DNA from: Atherinomorus stipes
Taxonomy: Eukaryota > Chordata > Actinopteri > Atheriniformes > Atherinidae
DNA: 64,000 bases
NCBI GenBank assembly: GCA_023101725.1
Contig: JALJCO010001235.1
Coordinates: 1 to 64,000, forward strand
Direction: 5' to 3'
Positions 1-12,439 of this stretch are shown piece after piece (within the stretch, counting starts at the first letter, position 1; each line of letters opens with the position of its first letter). Under the pieces are notes generated by a model that saw only the letters and a program-made list of their open reading frames with translations, did no database searches and was not told the DNA's origin. The position numbers and the translations under genes were made by a program.

Positions 1-308
1 AAGAAAAAAAGAGAGACAAATTATGTATCAACTATTAAACATCGATTTAATCTATATTATTAATATTATTGTTATTATGATCATCATTATCATTATTTTT
101 ACACTTATAGTGAACTTTTGAGTTATTATAGGGGGGGGAAAGCCATTTATATCTTAAAACTATTTTTAAAAAGTCTGTTTTTAACAGAGATGTGTGATAT
201 TTGTTCATGGGATGAAACCCAGACCGGAGATGTGAAAACCAGTCTGACCAGCAGGGGGCGCTGTGGCCACACCACTGCCTGACGCTCCGCTCATTCACCC
301 TACAGCAG

Positions 309-431
309 TGTATGTGTGTGTGTGTCAGAGTGCCAATTAGTTTTTGACGAGGTTAGGCGCCCGGAATAATTAACACACACGCACACACATTTTTGATTAG
401 TGTGTAAATGCGTGTGTGTAATGAGTGTGTA
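309..431. repeat. Interrupted TG/CA microsatellites
   Basis: Three short runs are visible: (GT)n near 309-325, (CA)n near 371-390 and (GT)n near 409-430. The TG run and the following CA run are mutually complementary, so the segment could fold. All small open frames across it are created by the repeat. Confidence 0.8.
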
Positions 432-628
432 AAGGTCAGAGGTCAGCAGGTTCACGGCTGCGTGTGTGAATCTGCAGACACACATACATCACATCGATCT
501 GATCCGTGTGTGTTTTATCGCTGCTGTCAAGCCTCGTTTCCGTGACGATCACCACGGCGGCTCTGATTATTCACCTGTCACACTCGCGCGCGCCCCTCCT
601 GCCCGCTGCGTGTCCCCCTCCCTCAGTG

Positions 629-642
629 GTCGCCGTGGCAAC
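629..642. promoter_or_regulatory. RFX X-box-like palindromic motif
   Basis: The 14-mer GTCGCCGTGGCAAC fits the X-box pattern bound by RFX transcription factors (GTNRCC, two bases, RGYAAC). It sits in a CpG-containing block. That the motif is present is direct observation; that it is used is inference, since chance matches are common in 64 kb. Confidence 0.3.
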
Positions 643-1448
643 CGTGGTTTGACTGGCAGCTGGAGGCCTCGCTGCCGCAGCAGCAACACAGATGAACTGG
701 ATTAGGAGGAACAAACCATCACTGTGTGTACTGGTTTCTATGGGAGTGTGCTGGTGGTGCCACCATCAGAGGGCGCTGGTGTGACGCCGTCTCTGATCCG
801 ATTACGGCCGCACACACCAAAGCATTGGGGGGGGAAACCGCATCGATGAGAGGTTTCCCAGTGGATCCGCATGCCACGTCTCAGCAAAAGATCAGTGTTT
901 AATCCACACAACACACTAGAACTCACCAGTCCAGAAGGGGCAGCAAAACGGACATTTATAGAAGAGGAAAAGATATTTAAAAGCAAATGTGAGCGTTCTC
1001 TCTGACCAGGCCACCAACCCACAGATAGCCTACTGGGATAAGTGGTCATATTAGACAACCCTGCAATGAAGCCTAATGCCCGCTAATACTGTGTCCAACC
1101 AGCATCACTGACAAGGCTTACCATCAGATCCGACATCTGGAGGAGGTTTAGCAGCTGAATGCTAGCACAGTTGGCAAAAAAACGTCAACACGCAACACGC
1201 ACAAAATAAAGATAAAGCTGAAAGCGCGTTAAGACCCAACCTGATGTTGGTGTCAGGGGGTCTGGTTTAATTACAAGTCTATGTGAAGGCGAGTCATGAG
1301 GGCATTGAGGCGCATTTTGGGCGTTTGAGCATCCGATGCCGGCGTCATAAATGTCCAAGGCAGCGGACTCCAGAGTTGAAAAGTGTGAACTCTTGCCGCT
1401 GGGCGTCAACCGATGAGAATGACTCAGTAAAATAAAAAAGACAAATCG

Positions 1449-4400
1449 TGATTCTCATCATGATGTGGTGAAACGGAAGACTCTCGTCATGGATGTCGTG
1501 GAACGGAAGGTTCTCATTACGGTTGTGGTGGAATAGGAAATTCTCATGGTGATGAGATGGAACGGGAGATTCTCATCCTGGATGAGGTGGAACAGAAGAT
1601 TCTCATCCTGGATGCAGTGGAAAAGGAAATTCTCATCATGATGAGGGTGGAACGACAGATTCTCTTCTTGGATGAGGTGGAATGGCAGATTCTCATCATG
1701 ATGAGGTGGGAAAGGAGATTCTCATTGTGATGTGGTGGAACGGGAAATTCCCCTCGTGATGTGGTGGAATGGGAGATTCTCATCATGAGGGGAGGTGTGG
1801 AACGGGAGATTCTCATCAGGATGCAGTGGAATAGGAGATTCTCACCATGATGAGGTGGAATGGCAGATTCTCACCATAATGTGGTTGAACAGAAGATTCT
1901 CATCACGGATGTGGTGGAACAGGAAATTCTTATCCTGGATGTGGTAGAAAAGGAGATTCTCATCCTAGATAAGGTGGAACGGGAGATTCTCATCACGGAT
2001 ACAGTGGAATGGGAGATTCTCATCTTGATGTGGCGGAACGGAAGATTCTCATCATGGATGCGGTCGAATGGGAGATTGTTATCATGATGAGATGGCAGGG
2101 GAGATTCTCATCATAATGAGGTGGCATGGGAGAGTCTCATATACAGGAGATTCTCACCCTGGATGCAGTGGAATGGGAGATTCTCATCATGATAAGGTGG
2201 AACGGGAGATTCTCATCATGATGTGGGGGGAATGGGAGATTCTCATCCTGGATGCAGTAGAATGGGAGATTCTCATCATGATGAGGTGGAATGGGAGAGT
2301 CCCATCCTGGATGCTGTGGAATGGAAGATTCTCATCGTGATGTGGTAGAACGGGAGATTTTCATCACGGATGTGGTGAAACGGGAGATTCTCATTCTGGA
2401 TGTGGTAGAATGGGAGATTCCCTTCACGAATATGGTGGAACAGGAGGTTCTCATCACGGATGTTGTGAAATGGGAGACTGTCATCCTGGATGAGGTGAAA
2501 CGGAAGATTCTCATCAGGATGTGGTGGAAAAGAAGATTCTCATCACGGATCTCGTGGAACAGAAGATTCTCATCATGGATGCGGTGGAACGGGAGTGTCT
2601 TATCCTGAATGAGATGGAACAGGAGATTCTCATCCTGGATGCAGTGGAATGGGAGATTCTCATCATGATAAAGTGGAACGGGAGACTCATTTTTGATTTG
2701 GTAGACCGGAAGATCCTCATCACGGATGTGTCGGAATGGGAGATTCTCATCATGATGAGGTGAAATGGGAGATTCTCACCATGATGTGGTGGAACAGGAA
2801 ATTCTTATCCTGGATGTGGAAGAAGAGGAGATTCTCATCACGGATACGGTGGAATGGGAGATTCTCATCTTGATGTGGTGGAACGGAAGATTCTCATCAT
2901 GGATGCGGTCGAATGGGAGATTGTTATCATGATGAGATGGCAGGGAGATTCTCATCATAATGAGGTGGCATGGGAGAGTCTCATATACAGGAGATTCTCA
3001 CCCTGGATGCAGTGGAATGGGAGATTCTCATCATGATAAGGTGGAACGGGAGATTCTCATCATGATGTGGGGGAATGGAAGATTCCCATCACGGATGCAG
3101 TGGAATGGGAGATTCTCATCCTGGATGCAGTAGAATGGGAGATTCTCATCATGATGTGGTGAACTTGGGAGATTCTCATCGTGATGTGGTAGAACGGGAG
3201 ATTTTCATCACGGATGTGGTGAAACGGGAGATTCTCATTCTGGATGTGGTAGAATGGGAGATTCCTTCACGGATATGGTGGAACAGGAGGTTCTCATCAC
3301 GGATGTTGTGAAATGGGAGACTGTCATCCTGGATGAGGTGAAACGGAAGATTCTCATCAGGATGTGGTGGAAAAGAAGATTCTCACCACGGATCTCGTGG
3401 AACAGAAGATTCTCATCATGGATGCGGTGGAACGGGAGTGTCTTATCCTGAATGAGATGGAACGGGAGATTCTCATCCTGGATGCAGTGGAATGGGAGAT
3501 TCTCATCACGGATACGGTGGAATGGGAGATTCTCATCTTGATGTGGTGGAATGGAAGATTCTCATCATGGATGCGGTCGAATGGGAGATTGTTATCATGA
3601 TGAGATGGCAGGGGAGATTCTCATCATAATGAGGTGGCATGGGGGAGTCTCATATACAGGAGATTTTCATCCTGGATGCAGTGGAATGGGAGATTCTCAT
3701 CTTGATGTGGTGGAACGGAAGATTCTCATCATGGATGCGGTCGAATGGGAGATTGTTATCATGATGAGATGGCAGGGGAGATTCTCATCATAATAAGGTG
3801 GCATGGGGAGTCTCATATACAGGAGATTCTCACCCTGGATGCAGTGGAATGGGAGATTCTCATCATGATAAGGTTGAACGGGAGATTCTCATCATGATGT
3901 GGGGGAATGGAAGATTCCCATCACGGATGCAGTGGAATGGGAGATTCTCATCCTGGATGCAGTAGAATGGGAGATTCTCATCATGATGTGGTGAACTTGG
4001 GAGATTCTCATCGTGCTGTGGTAGAACGGGAGATTTTCGTCATGGATGTGGTGAAACGGGAGATTCTGATTCTGGATGTGGTAGAATGGGAGATTCCCTT
4101 CATGGATATGGTGGAACAGCAGGTTCTCATCATGGATGTTGTGAAATGGGAGACTGTCATCCTGGATGAGGTGGAACGGAAGATTCTCATCATGATGTGG
4201 TGGAATGGGAGATTCTCATCAATGATGTGGTGGAAAAGAAGATTCTCATCACGGATCTCGTGGAACAGAAGATTCTCATCATGGATGCGGTGGAACGGGA
4301 GTGTCTAATCCTGGATGAGATGGAACGGGAGATTCTCATCATGATAAAGTGGAACGGGAGACTCATTTTTGATTTGGTAGACCGGAAGATTCTCATCACG

Positions 4401-7040
4401 GATGTGTCGGAATGGGAGATTCTCACCATGATGTGGTGGAAAGGAAGATTCTCATCACGGATGTGGTGGAACAGGAAATTCTTATCCTGGATGTGGTAGA
4501 AGAGGAGATTCTCATCCTAGACAAGGTGGAACAGAAAACGTTTATCATGGATGTGGTGGAACGGGAGATTCTCATCATGGATGCGGTGGAATGGGAGATT
4601 GTCATCATATTGAGGTGGCATGGGAGATTGTCATCATGATGCAGTGGAAGGGGAGATTCTCATCCTGGATGCGGTGGAATTGGAGATTCTCATCATGATG
4701 AGGTAGAACGGGAGATTCTCATCATGATGTTGGGGAATGGAAGATTCTCATCACGGACGCAGTGGAATGGGAGATTCTCATCCTGGATGCAGTGGAATGG
4801 AAGATTCTCATCATGATGTGGTGGAATGGGAGATTCTCATCGTGATGTGGTAGAACTGGAGATTCTCATCACTGATGTTGTGTAATGGGAGTTAGTCATC
4901 CTGGATGAGGTGAAACGTGGGTTTCTCATCACGGATGTGGTGGAACAGGAGATTCTCATCCTGGATGAGGTGGAACAGGAGATTATCATCATGATGTGGT
5001 GGAATGGGAGATTCTCATCAATGATGTTGTGGAAAAGGAGATTCTCATCATGATGTGGTGCAAAAGGACAGGATATTTTAATCATTGATGTGGTGGAAAA
5101 GGAGATTCTTATCCTGGATAAGGTGTAACGGGAGATTCTCATTGTGATGCGGTGTAATGGGAGATTTTCATCATCATGCCGTGGAATGGCAGATTCTCAT
5201 CATGATGTCGTGGAACAGGAGATTCTCATCATTGATGCGGCGGAAAAGGAGATTCTCATTATAATGTAGTGGAACAGGTCCGGAGATTCTAATAACTGAT
5301 GTGGCGGAAAAGTAGATTCTCATCCTGCATTTGGAGGAATGTGAGATTCTCATCCTGGATGCGGTGGAATGGGAGATTCTCATCACGGATGTGATGGAAC
5401 AGGAGATTGTCATCCTGAATGTGGTGAAATGGGAGATTGTCATCCTGGATGAGGTGGAACAGGAAATTCTCATCACGGACGTGGTGGAACAGGCGATTTT
5501 CACCTAGATGAGGTGGAAGGGCAGATTCTCATCATTGATGTGGCAAAAAAGGAGATTCTCATTATGATGTGGTGGAACAGGTCAGGAGATTCTAATCACT
5601 GATGTGGCGGAATAGTAGATTCTCATCCTGGATTTGGTGGAACTTGAGATTCTCATCCTGGAAGCGGTGGAATGGGAGATTCTCATCACGGATGTGATGG
5701 AACAGGAAATTGTCATTCTGAATGTGGTGAAATGGGAGATTGTCATCCTGGATGAGGTGGAAAGGCGATTCTCATCAAGATGAGGTGGAGCACAGGAGAT
5801 TCTAATCATTGATCTGGTAGAAAAGGAGATTCTCATCATGATGTGAAACAGGTCAGGAGATTCTAATCATTTATGTAGCAGAAAAGGAGATTCTCATCCT
5901 GGATGTGGTGGAACGGGATATTCTCATCCTGGATGTGGTGGAACAGGAGATTCTTATCTGATTGAGGTGGAATGGAAGAGTCTCATCTTGATGTGGTGGA
6001 ACGAGAGATTCTCACCATGATGTGATGAGACGAGAGATTCTCATTATAGATGTGGTGGACTAGAGATTCTTATCCTGGATGTGATGGAATGGGAGATTCT
6101 CATAATAGATGTGGTGGAACGGGAGATTCTCATTTTGATGTGGTTGAATGGGAGATTCTCATCATAATGTGGTGAAACAGGTCAGGAGATTCTAATCACT
6201 GATGTTGTGGAAAAAGGAGATTTTCATCCTGGATGTGGTGGAACGGGAGATTCTCATCATGGTGTGGTGGAACAGGACATTCTCATTTTGATGTTGTGGA
6301 GCAGGAGATGCTCATCACAGATCTTGTGGAACAGGAGATTATCATCATAAGGATGTGGAAAGGGAGATTCTTATCATGATGAGGTGGAACAGGATATTCT
6401 CATTGTGATGCAGTGGAATGGGAAATTCTCATCACGGATCTGGTCGAATTGGAGATTCTCATCATGATATGGTGGAACAGGAGATTCTCATGATGTGGTG
6501 GAACAGGAGATTTTCATCATGATATGGTGGAACGGGGGATTCTCATGATGAGGTCGAACGAGAGATTCTCATCATGATGTGATGAAATGAGAGATTCTCA
6601 TCATAGATGTGGAACGAAAAATTCTCATCCTGGATGAGATGGAATAGGAGATTCTCATAATAGATGTGAAGGAATGGGAGATTCTCATCCTGGATGTGGT
6701 GGAACAGGAGATTCTCATTTTAAAGAGGTGAAATGGGAGATTCTCATCCTAGATGTGCTGGAACGGGAGATTCTCATCATGGTGTGGTGGAACAGAACAT
6801 TCTTATTTTGATGTGGAATGGGAGATTCTCATCATAGATGTGATGGAACGGGAGATTCTCATTTTGATGTGGTGGAAAGGGAGATTCTCATTATGGATGT
6901 GGTGGAACAGGGAGATTCTCATTATGGTGTGGTGGAATAGGAGATTGTCATTATGTGGTGAAATGGGAGATTCTCATCGAAATGTTGTGGAACAGCAGAT
7001 TTTCATTATGGATATGTTAGAACGACAGCTTCTCATCACA
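1449..7040 (+). repeat. Giant 29/30-bp minisatellite derived from Tc1-like transposase sequence
   Basis: About 190 tandem units fill 5.6 kb. The unit is GATGTGGTGGAACGG followed by GAGATTCTCATC(A/C)TG, in a 30-bp form and a 29-bp form (CATGATG in place of CCTGGATG or CACGGATG). The 30-bp form reads EILIMDVVER in one plus-strand frame. The 29-bp units shift the frame, so no long protein is encoded, though both strands show frames of 60-130 residues. A higher-order period of about 840 bp is visible: the landmark ATGGATGCGGTCG occurs at 2054 and 2899, and further copies at 3567 and 3731 reflect internal deletion and duplication. A 302-bp local duplication links 5299 to 5601. Units diverge most toward the right end. 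The final units read directly into DVQPTNLQQL, the continuation of a fish Tc1-like transposase, which points to the origin of the array. Confidence 0.93.
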
Positions 7041-7094
7041 GATGTGCAGCCTACTAATCTGCAGCAGCTGGGTGATGCTGTCATATTGATATGG
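7041..7094 (+). mobile_element. Residual Tc1-like transposase segment at the array's right edge
   Basis: Directly after the last unit, in the same frame, the sequence reads DVQPTNLQQLGDAV and then an IW-containing end. From memory of fish Tc1-like transposases, the region after the catalytic glutamate (PIEHLW) continues DVVER-I-RIM then DVQPTNLQQLRDAI. The repeat unit therefore corresponds to the DVVER...IM segment and this stretch to what follows it. The homologous part of the Tc1 copy at 59940-60030 aligns in position (WDELEQKLRARP...) but belongs to another subfamily. Similarity stops after about 7094. The upstream transposase is not seen at the left edge of the array. Confidence 0.75.
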
Positions 7095-9310
7095 GGCTGT
7101 TTGAACTGGCTCACAGCCTCATGTTCCTGTGCAGGATGAAGTGTGACATCATCTCAGCTCATTTGACTGTGAAACCTCCATCAGAACCATCTGTCTTAGA
7201 AAAGTTCTGCTTTCACCAGGATCCACCGGTTTTAACACCTTGTACCAACTAATCCTCTCCAACAAAGAGGTAAAAATGCGTGTGTGTGTGTGTGAGAGTG
7301 TGTGTGAAGGGAGTGATGCATGGTGGGAAATCGTTTAGCGCCCTCACCAGTCCTTGGTGACGGCCCCCGGCGACGGGATGAGAAACGAGGCGGCGACGAG
7401 GATGTAATTTGAGAGGGAGAATGAGGAGGGATGACGGAGTGACAGATAGGAGCGAAACAGAGAAAGAGAGAGAGGAATGAGGAAGAGGAGGGGACAGTGA
7501 GTGATGAAGGAGGACAAAGGAGGACAGTGAATGACAGAATAAGAAGAAGAAGAGGAGGAGGAGGAGGACAGATCTCTCCTTCTCTCACTCTGTCGAAGCG
7601 TAAACGAGGCGAGTGCTTCGTTTCTCCTGCAAGCCAATTTGAATAATGGGCGGTCTAATTTCCCTCACACACACATACATGCACACACACACATTTTCCA
7701 TGTGATGCCCTGATTGCCTGCATGTGCGTGCATGTTAGATTAAAGGTGCGTGCTTGTGTGTGAATGCGCGCACACGGATATTTTTTCCTCCTCAGCTGCA
7801 GGCAAAATCGTCTGCTTCCCTCCGTCAAGTAAACACACAACAAAAACACCTATTCCCAGCAGAACCAGTAAAACCTGCCGCTACGCACAAGTTCCTCACG
7901 AAGCCTTCTGCTGCAGTGTGCAGCTAGGGGGCACTGTGACATCATTCCTGGATTTATAGAATAAAAAAAAAAAAAATGTCCCACAATCTAAACTCACATT
8001 TCCAGGCTGTGTGAAAATGTCCAAGAGAAAGTAACGATGCCCAGAGGCTGATGCAGTACCAGAAGTAGCCACTCGAGAGAAAATTCAGCTAACATAAGCA
8101 GCTAACATGGACCAGCTAAGGCATTTTTAGAGTTCTCTTTCATAAATGTCAATGTGAAACCATACGCAAGACTGAATGTTTATGCTAGCTGGGTTACCCA
8201 GGGCAACTGAACTCCGTTGCTCAGCCAGATGTGAGAAAACACGTATATTGACGTAGTTTATTTTCCTTACTTATTATGTTATTGTTATTGCCACCGTTGC
8301 TAGTCATAAGCTATGTGAAGCTTTGAGCTGAATTTCTGCACCAGTTGTTTACCAATCAGAACCAGGTTGTTCTGTTGCCATGCCATTTACGATCTCCAAT
8401 GCACTGCGATATAGAGGATGTTTCGGCATTTCAGAAAGCAGACTGTTAGCGGGCTTTTGAATAATGTGCATGCGCAAGACCAACCTGCTAGATTTACAGT
8501 TCCCTCCCCGGGCCACAGAATAACTCGCACGAGCCACTCCAGTGTTTAGCAGACAGCAGGTACAGATTCTCACATAGTGTCACAAACACAACTAAAACAG
8601 ATATCATTGTCTGAACGTTGCTAACTGCAAGCAGAATGGCTGTCAGCAACCTACTGGAAACATCAGACGAGTGCACGCAGCTTGTGGGACGCAGGATTGC
8701 TCTCACCAATCAATCACTCTCATTGACCAGTCTCGCCTATTACCCGTTGAATTGACAGTCAATCACTCTTACTACGGTAGTAAAAGTGATTGATGAGCCA
8801 ACAGACAAATGGAAAATGTAAGGAATGCAGAGATGATCGGTGGGTATTTTTTTCAGCCCCATTACTTTCGCAGCTGATGTATAATAATATCTATATATTT
8901 AAAGCTTTTAGTTAATCATAGCGTATGGGGAAGTGAACCCAATTTTACCAAATATTGCGACAATTGTTGAAAGAAACATCTTCTATAATGCCTTTAAATG
9001 ATCATCTGGACACCCAGGTATTGCATACAGATCTGGGCGCATGAAAAAGTTCCTCCTTTTTCTGCCAGAAGTGGTGCACTAATAGTGCACCATTACTGCA
9101 CTATCACTGGCTGAATGACTTGTCCTGCAAATACTGTACGGCATCACGTACGGTGTCCAAACTTGGCGTGTGGAAACATCCTTGTTCCGGGCATTCATTT
9201 ATGCTCTGAAATCATTTCCCCTGGGCACACAGGTGTTTCTCTGTACGATTGAATTAGCAGACAAGTGGCTGGTAAGTGGCTGGGAAGATCTGATCTGTAG
9301 TTACTGTAAA
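7095..9310. other. Non-coding stretch with microsatellites
   Basis: No gene is supported. It holds a (TG)n run at 7279-7306, a purine-rich tract at about 7380-7575 with GAAGAAGAAGAGGAGGAGG-type repetition, CA/TG runs at about 7665-7770 and an A-run at 7962-7975. The block at 7340-7660 is more CpG-rich than its surroundings. From 8000 to 9300 I see no recognisable family except a hairpin at 8759-8793. Confidence 0.5.
8759..8793. repeat. Short inverted repeat (hairpin)
   Basis: TCAATCACT...TTACTAC pairs with GTAGTAA...AGTGATTGA around a two-base centre, with one or two unpaired bases. It may be the core of a degenerate MITE; no target-site duplication was found. Confidence 0.5.
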
Positions 9311-9375
9311 CCAGGGGTAGGCAACTCCAATCCTCAAGGGCTGGAGTAGCTGAGAGATTTAGTACCTCCTGCATG
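9311..9375 (+). mobile_element. hAT-like MITE end (fragment)
   Basis: The segment starts CAGGGGTAGGCAACTCC and continues with a CCTCAAGGGCTGG-type motif. This resembles the terminal inverted repeat of a MITE family common in teleosts, fuller copies of which lie at 20469-20655 and 43140-43337. The opposite terminus is not recognisable, so this is a solo end. Confidence 0.5.
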
Positions 9376-9840
9376 TTCTGGGTCGTTTTTGGAGCCTTCT
9401 CTTGGTGGAACATATCCAACAAACCTATAGACACACTCCACAAAATTGGATATGCCCCCAATATTTCACATTCATTCAGGAAGTGGGGGAAAGCTATCCC
9501 AGCCTACGCTGAGCTTTGCATTTTTCAGAGATCATTATCCATGATCGACGGACATACTTCACTAAAACACCACCATCTGACAACGACGGACACCCTGCAG
9601 ACAAAGATATTCTGTTGCCGACTGGTATCTTGATTTCAGTGACTTTGAGTGATCTAATGTTGAGTGGAGAATTGATCTGAGATCAGATTTTTATTTGCTG
9701 CTCCCATTCGCTCTGAAGCAAGTCCAGTTGATGATTTGTCTTCTTGTATTAAGATCTGCTTGAATTCATATTATTAATATTCTTCGGCTGCATTGCGCTC
9801 GTGTCCACAGCGCAAAGCCCGAGAATAAAAGGATAAAGAA
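9376..9840. other. Non-coding, unassigned
   Basis: I see no gene or recognisable repeat between the MITE end and the Tc1 fragment. Open frames here lack any family signature. Confidence 0.4.
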
Positions 9841-10358
9841 AGTATTCGCTCACCTTCGTTGACTCACATGTGAGCTTAAGTGATGTCCCATTCCTAATGC
9901 ATAGGGTTCAATATGACGTTGGTCCACCTTGCAGCTAGAACAGCTTCAACTCTTCTGGGAAGGCTGTCCACAAGGTTTAGGAGTGTGTTTATGGGAATTT
10001 TTGACCATTCTTCCAGAAGCACATTTGTGAGGTCACACTAATGTTGGACGAGAAGGCCTGGCTCTCAGTCTCAGCTCTAATTCATCCCAAAGGTGTTCTA
10101 TCAGGTTGAGGTCAGGACTCTGTGCAGGCCAGTCAAGTTCATCCACACCAGACTCTGCCATCCATGTCTTTATGAACCTGCTTTGCGCACTGGTCATGTG
10201 TCATGTTGGAAGAGAAAGGGGCCAGCTCCAAACTATTCCCACACAGTTGGGATCATGGAATTGTCCAAAATGTCTTGGTATGCTGATGCATTCAGAGTTC
10301 GTTTCACTGGAACTAAGGGGCCAAGCCCAGCTCCTGGAAAACACCCCTACACCATAAT
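9841..10358 (-). mobile_element. Tc1-like transposon fragment (transposase C-terminal half plus 3' end)
   Basis: The minus strand carries the second half of a Tc1-like transposase. It runs from the tryptophan-glycine-cysteine-phenylalanine region through the PVHK-type aspartate motif and the SPDLNPIEHLW-type region to the 3' end with its GGTGAGC-containing terminus near 9841. The same subfamily lies on the plus strand at 59150-60125, and the two align throughout. The copy is cut cleanly at 10358, where Rex3 sequence begins without spacer, so the 5' half is missing. Frameshifts break the frame. It cannot encode an active transposase. Confidence 0.8.
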
Positions 10359-11644
10359 GCTTCACATTCGGTTGCAAATTGCTCCAGTGAGAGTTGAAGA
10401 TCACAGCCTGATGAAGCCAGAAGAACTGTATCATCTGTCAAAAGCTTCATCCTGAGGCCACCAAATCAGAACCCCTCAACATCTCATCTGCACTAAAATT
10501 TTGTTCCTAAAAGTCATTAACTAAAACAGTCACAAAAGGCAACATCGGCAGAGTCCAACCCTCACTGAAAACATATATGGTCTTACTGCCGGCATGTGTA
10601 CCGAGCTCTGACACCAGTTGTACAGAGACCACTTGAACAAGGATGTCCAGTACTCCATATCCCTTGAGCACTCCTCACAGCACTCCCTGGTGGACACTGT
10701 CCTTCTGCATGTCCATAAAACACATGTAGACTGGTTGCACAAACTTCCATGCTCCCTCCAAGATCCCACTAAGGGTGTAGAGCTGATCCACTATTCCACG
10801 GCCAGCACAAAATCTACACTGTTTCTCCTCAACCTGAGGTTTGACTATCTGAGAGACCCTCCTCTCCAGGACACCCTGAATAGACATTACTAAGAAGGCT
10901 GAGAAGTTTGATCTCACTGTAAACACACTTCCAGTTCCCCTTCTTAAAAAGGGGACCACCACCCCAGTCCCCCAGCCCAGAGCATTCATCCCAATGTCCA
11001 CACAATGCTGCAGAGGCATGGCAACCAAGACAACATACAGAGCCTTGAGGGACTTGAGGCAGATCTCACCCACTCCTAGGGCCTTGCCACTGAGGAGATT
11101 TTAATTGTAGCAGTGACCTAAGCTGTAGAAATAGGAAAACCCACCTTCCCACCCCCAGACTCTGCTCCCTCATCAGAAGATGTGTCAGTAGGATTGAGTA
11201 GGTCTTCATAGTATTCCTTCAACCGCACACAACACCCCGAGTCGAGGTCAGTTGCATCCCATCCCCACTGTGCACAGCTTTTCTCAGTGGCCCCACCAAA
11301 CTCCTCTCGCACCCAAGGTTTTGCCTCAGCTGACAATGAAACCACATTTTGCGTTGTCTGCTGGTACCTATCAACTCCCAACAGGCCAGAAATGCCTGAC
11401 AGGACTCTTCATTCAGCTCAATGGCATCCTTCACCACCAATGTGTTTGAAGATCACCACCACAACAGGCACTGACCCGCTTAATGCCACAGCTCTGGTCA
11501 GCTTCCTCAACAATAGAGGTGTGAAACACAGCTCACTCAGACTCATATCCCCCCGCCTCACCTGGAATATGGTTGAAGCTTTGTCGGAGATGGGCGTTAA
11601 AGCTCTTTCTTACAGGAGGCAATATCAGATGTTCCCAACAGAAG
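10359..11644 (-). mobile_element. Rex3 (RTE-clade) LINE, reverse transcriptase region, interrupted copy
   Basis: The minus strand reads a degraded RTE-type reverse transcriptase. Recognisable blocks are GRGIVDQLYTL (finger region), the QPVYMCFMD segment, and a (L/T)DDTVLLASSGCDLQLSLEQF stretch. In the last of these the usual FADD catalytic box has become TDD. Stop codons and frameshifts are frequent. Parallel copies in this window at 16283-17428 and 38586-39520 align with it. It abuts the Tc1 fragment at 10358. At 11644 it is interrupted by a TIR element and resumes at about 13965. Confidence 0.85.
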
Positions 11645-12439
11645 CTGGGTTTCCAAAACACCTGGAATTGCCCAAAACTTAAATATCACTATTAGAAACC
11701 GCTGATGGAAACACATACATTTCGAAAAAAAAACAAAAAACTCTCAAATATCACACACAAATGTTTTTATGCTTTCATGAGGCATAAATCCAGACCTTTT
11801 GATAAAGCAGTTTTATTGCATAAGTGTAATGGAAACATTTTTTTCCGCAATTACACGCCATCAGGCGTGACGTAGGGACGAAAATCCAGTTATTCCTTCT
11901 TGATTATGATGAATATGATCATTTACAAGCATTAACTGTGAAATGGGAGTGATGGGGGAAGTTTTAGCAGTCATATAAGAGAAATCCCCAAAGCGCCGTA
12001 ACTCAGCAAGCTGAGTTCATTTAGGACATTATACAGACAGTTTAAGTTCTTAATGTATTAATGACTGGCCATGAGTTATTTATGTTGTTTGCACACATTT
12101 GTAACACCACAACTCAGTTATCTCGTTCCCACATGTTAATTATATGTCACCAGGATTTAATAAAACGTGACCACGGATAACATCATATGACTGCGCCTTC
12201 ATATCAACAGTTATCAATTAAAGTGGAATACAAGATCAAGAAATGACATCCGCACCCCAATAGTTAATCCCGAGGAGTTTTAAATTTGTGTTACATTTCG
12301 GGCATCTGTTCTGGAAGTTGCCACAAGTGTTTTTCCCTGCTGATGTGATCAGAGACTCTGTACATACTGACTTTACCTCTAAATTATCATCCGCTGCTTT
12401 CATCTCCTGGTGAGGAGCAGCAGCAGCTCTAAAACACTA

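Larger units (their letters stand above)
1..1448. other. Left flank, non-coding
   Basis: No gene is supported here. Open frames are short, lack splice-site context and resemble no family I know. The stretch holds TG/CA microsatellites near 309-430 and a CpG-containing block at about 540-700. From about 740 to 1440 I see ordinary non-coding sequence with no recognisable repeat. The minisatellite starts directly after it. Confidence 0.6.

Noticed and set aside
1860..4640. Many open frames of 60-133 residues with EILI/DVVE repeats on both strands
   Set aside because: They follow the period of the minisatellite and break whenever a 29-bp unit occurs. Both strands give equal frames, and no start, splice or terminator context exists.
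1449..7040. CRISPR-like regularity
   Set aside because: Units are directly adjacent without unique spacers, and the sequence is eukaryotic.
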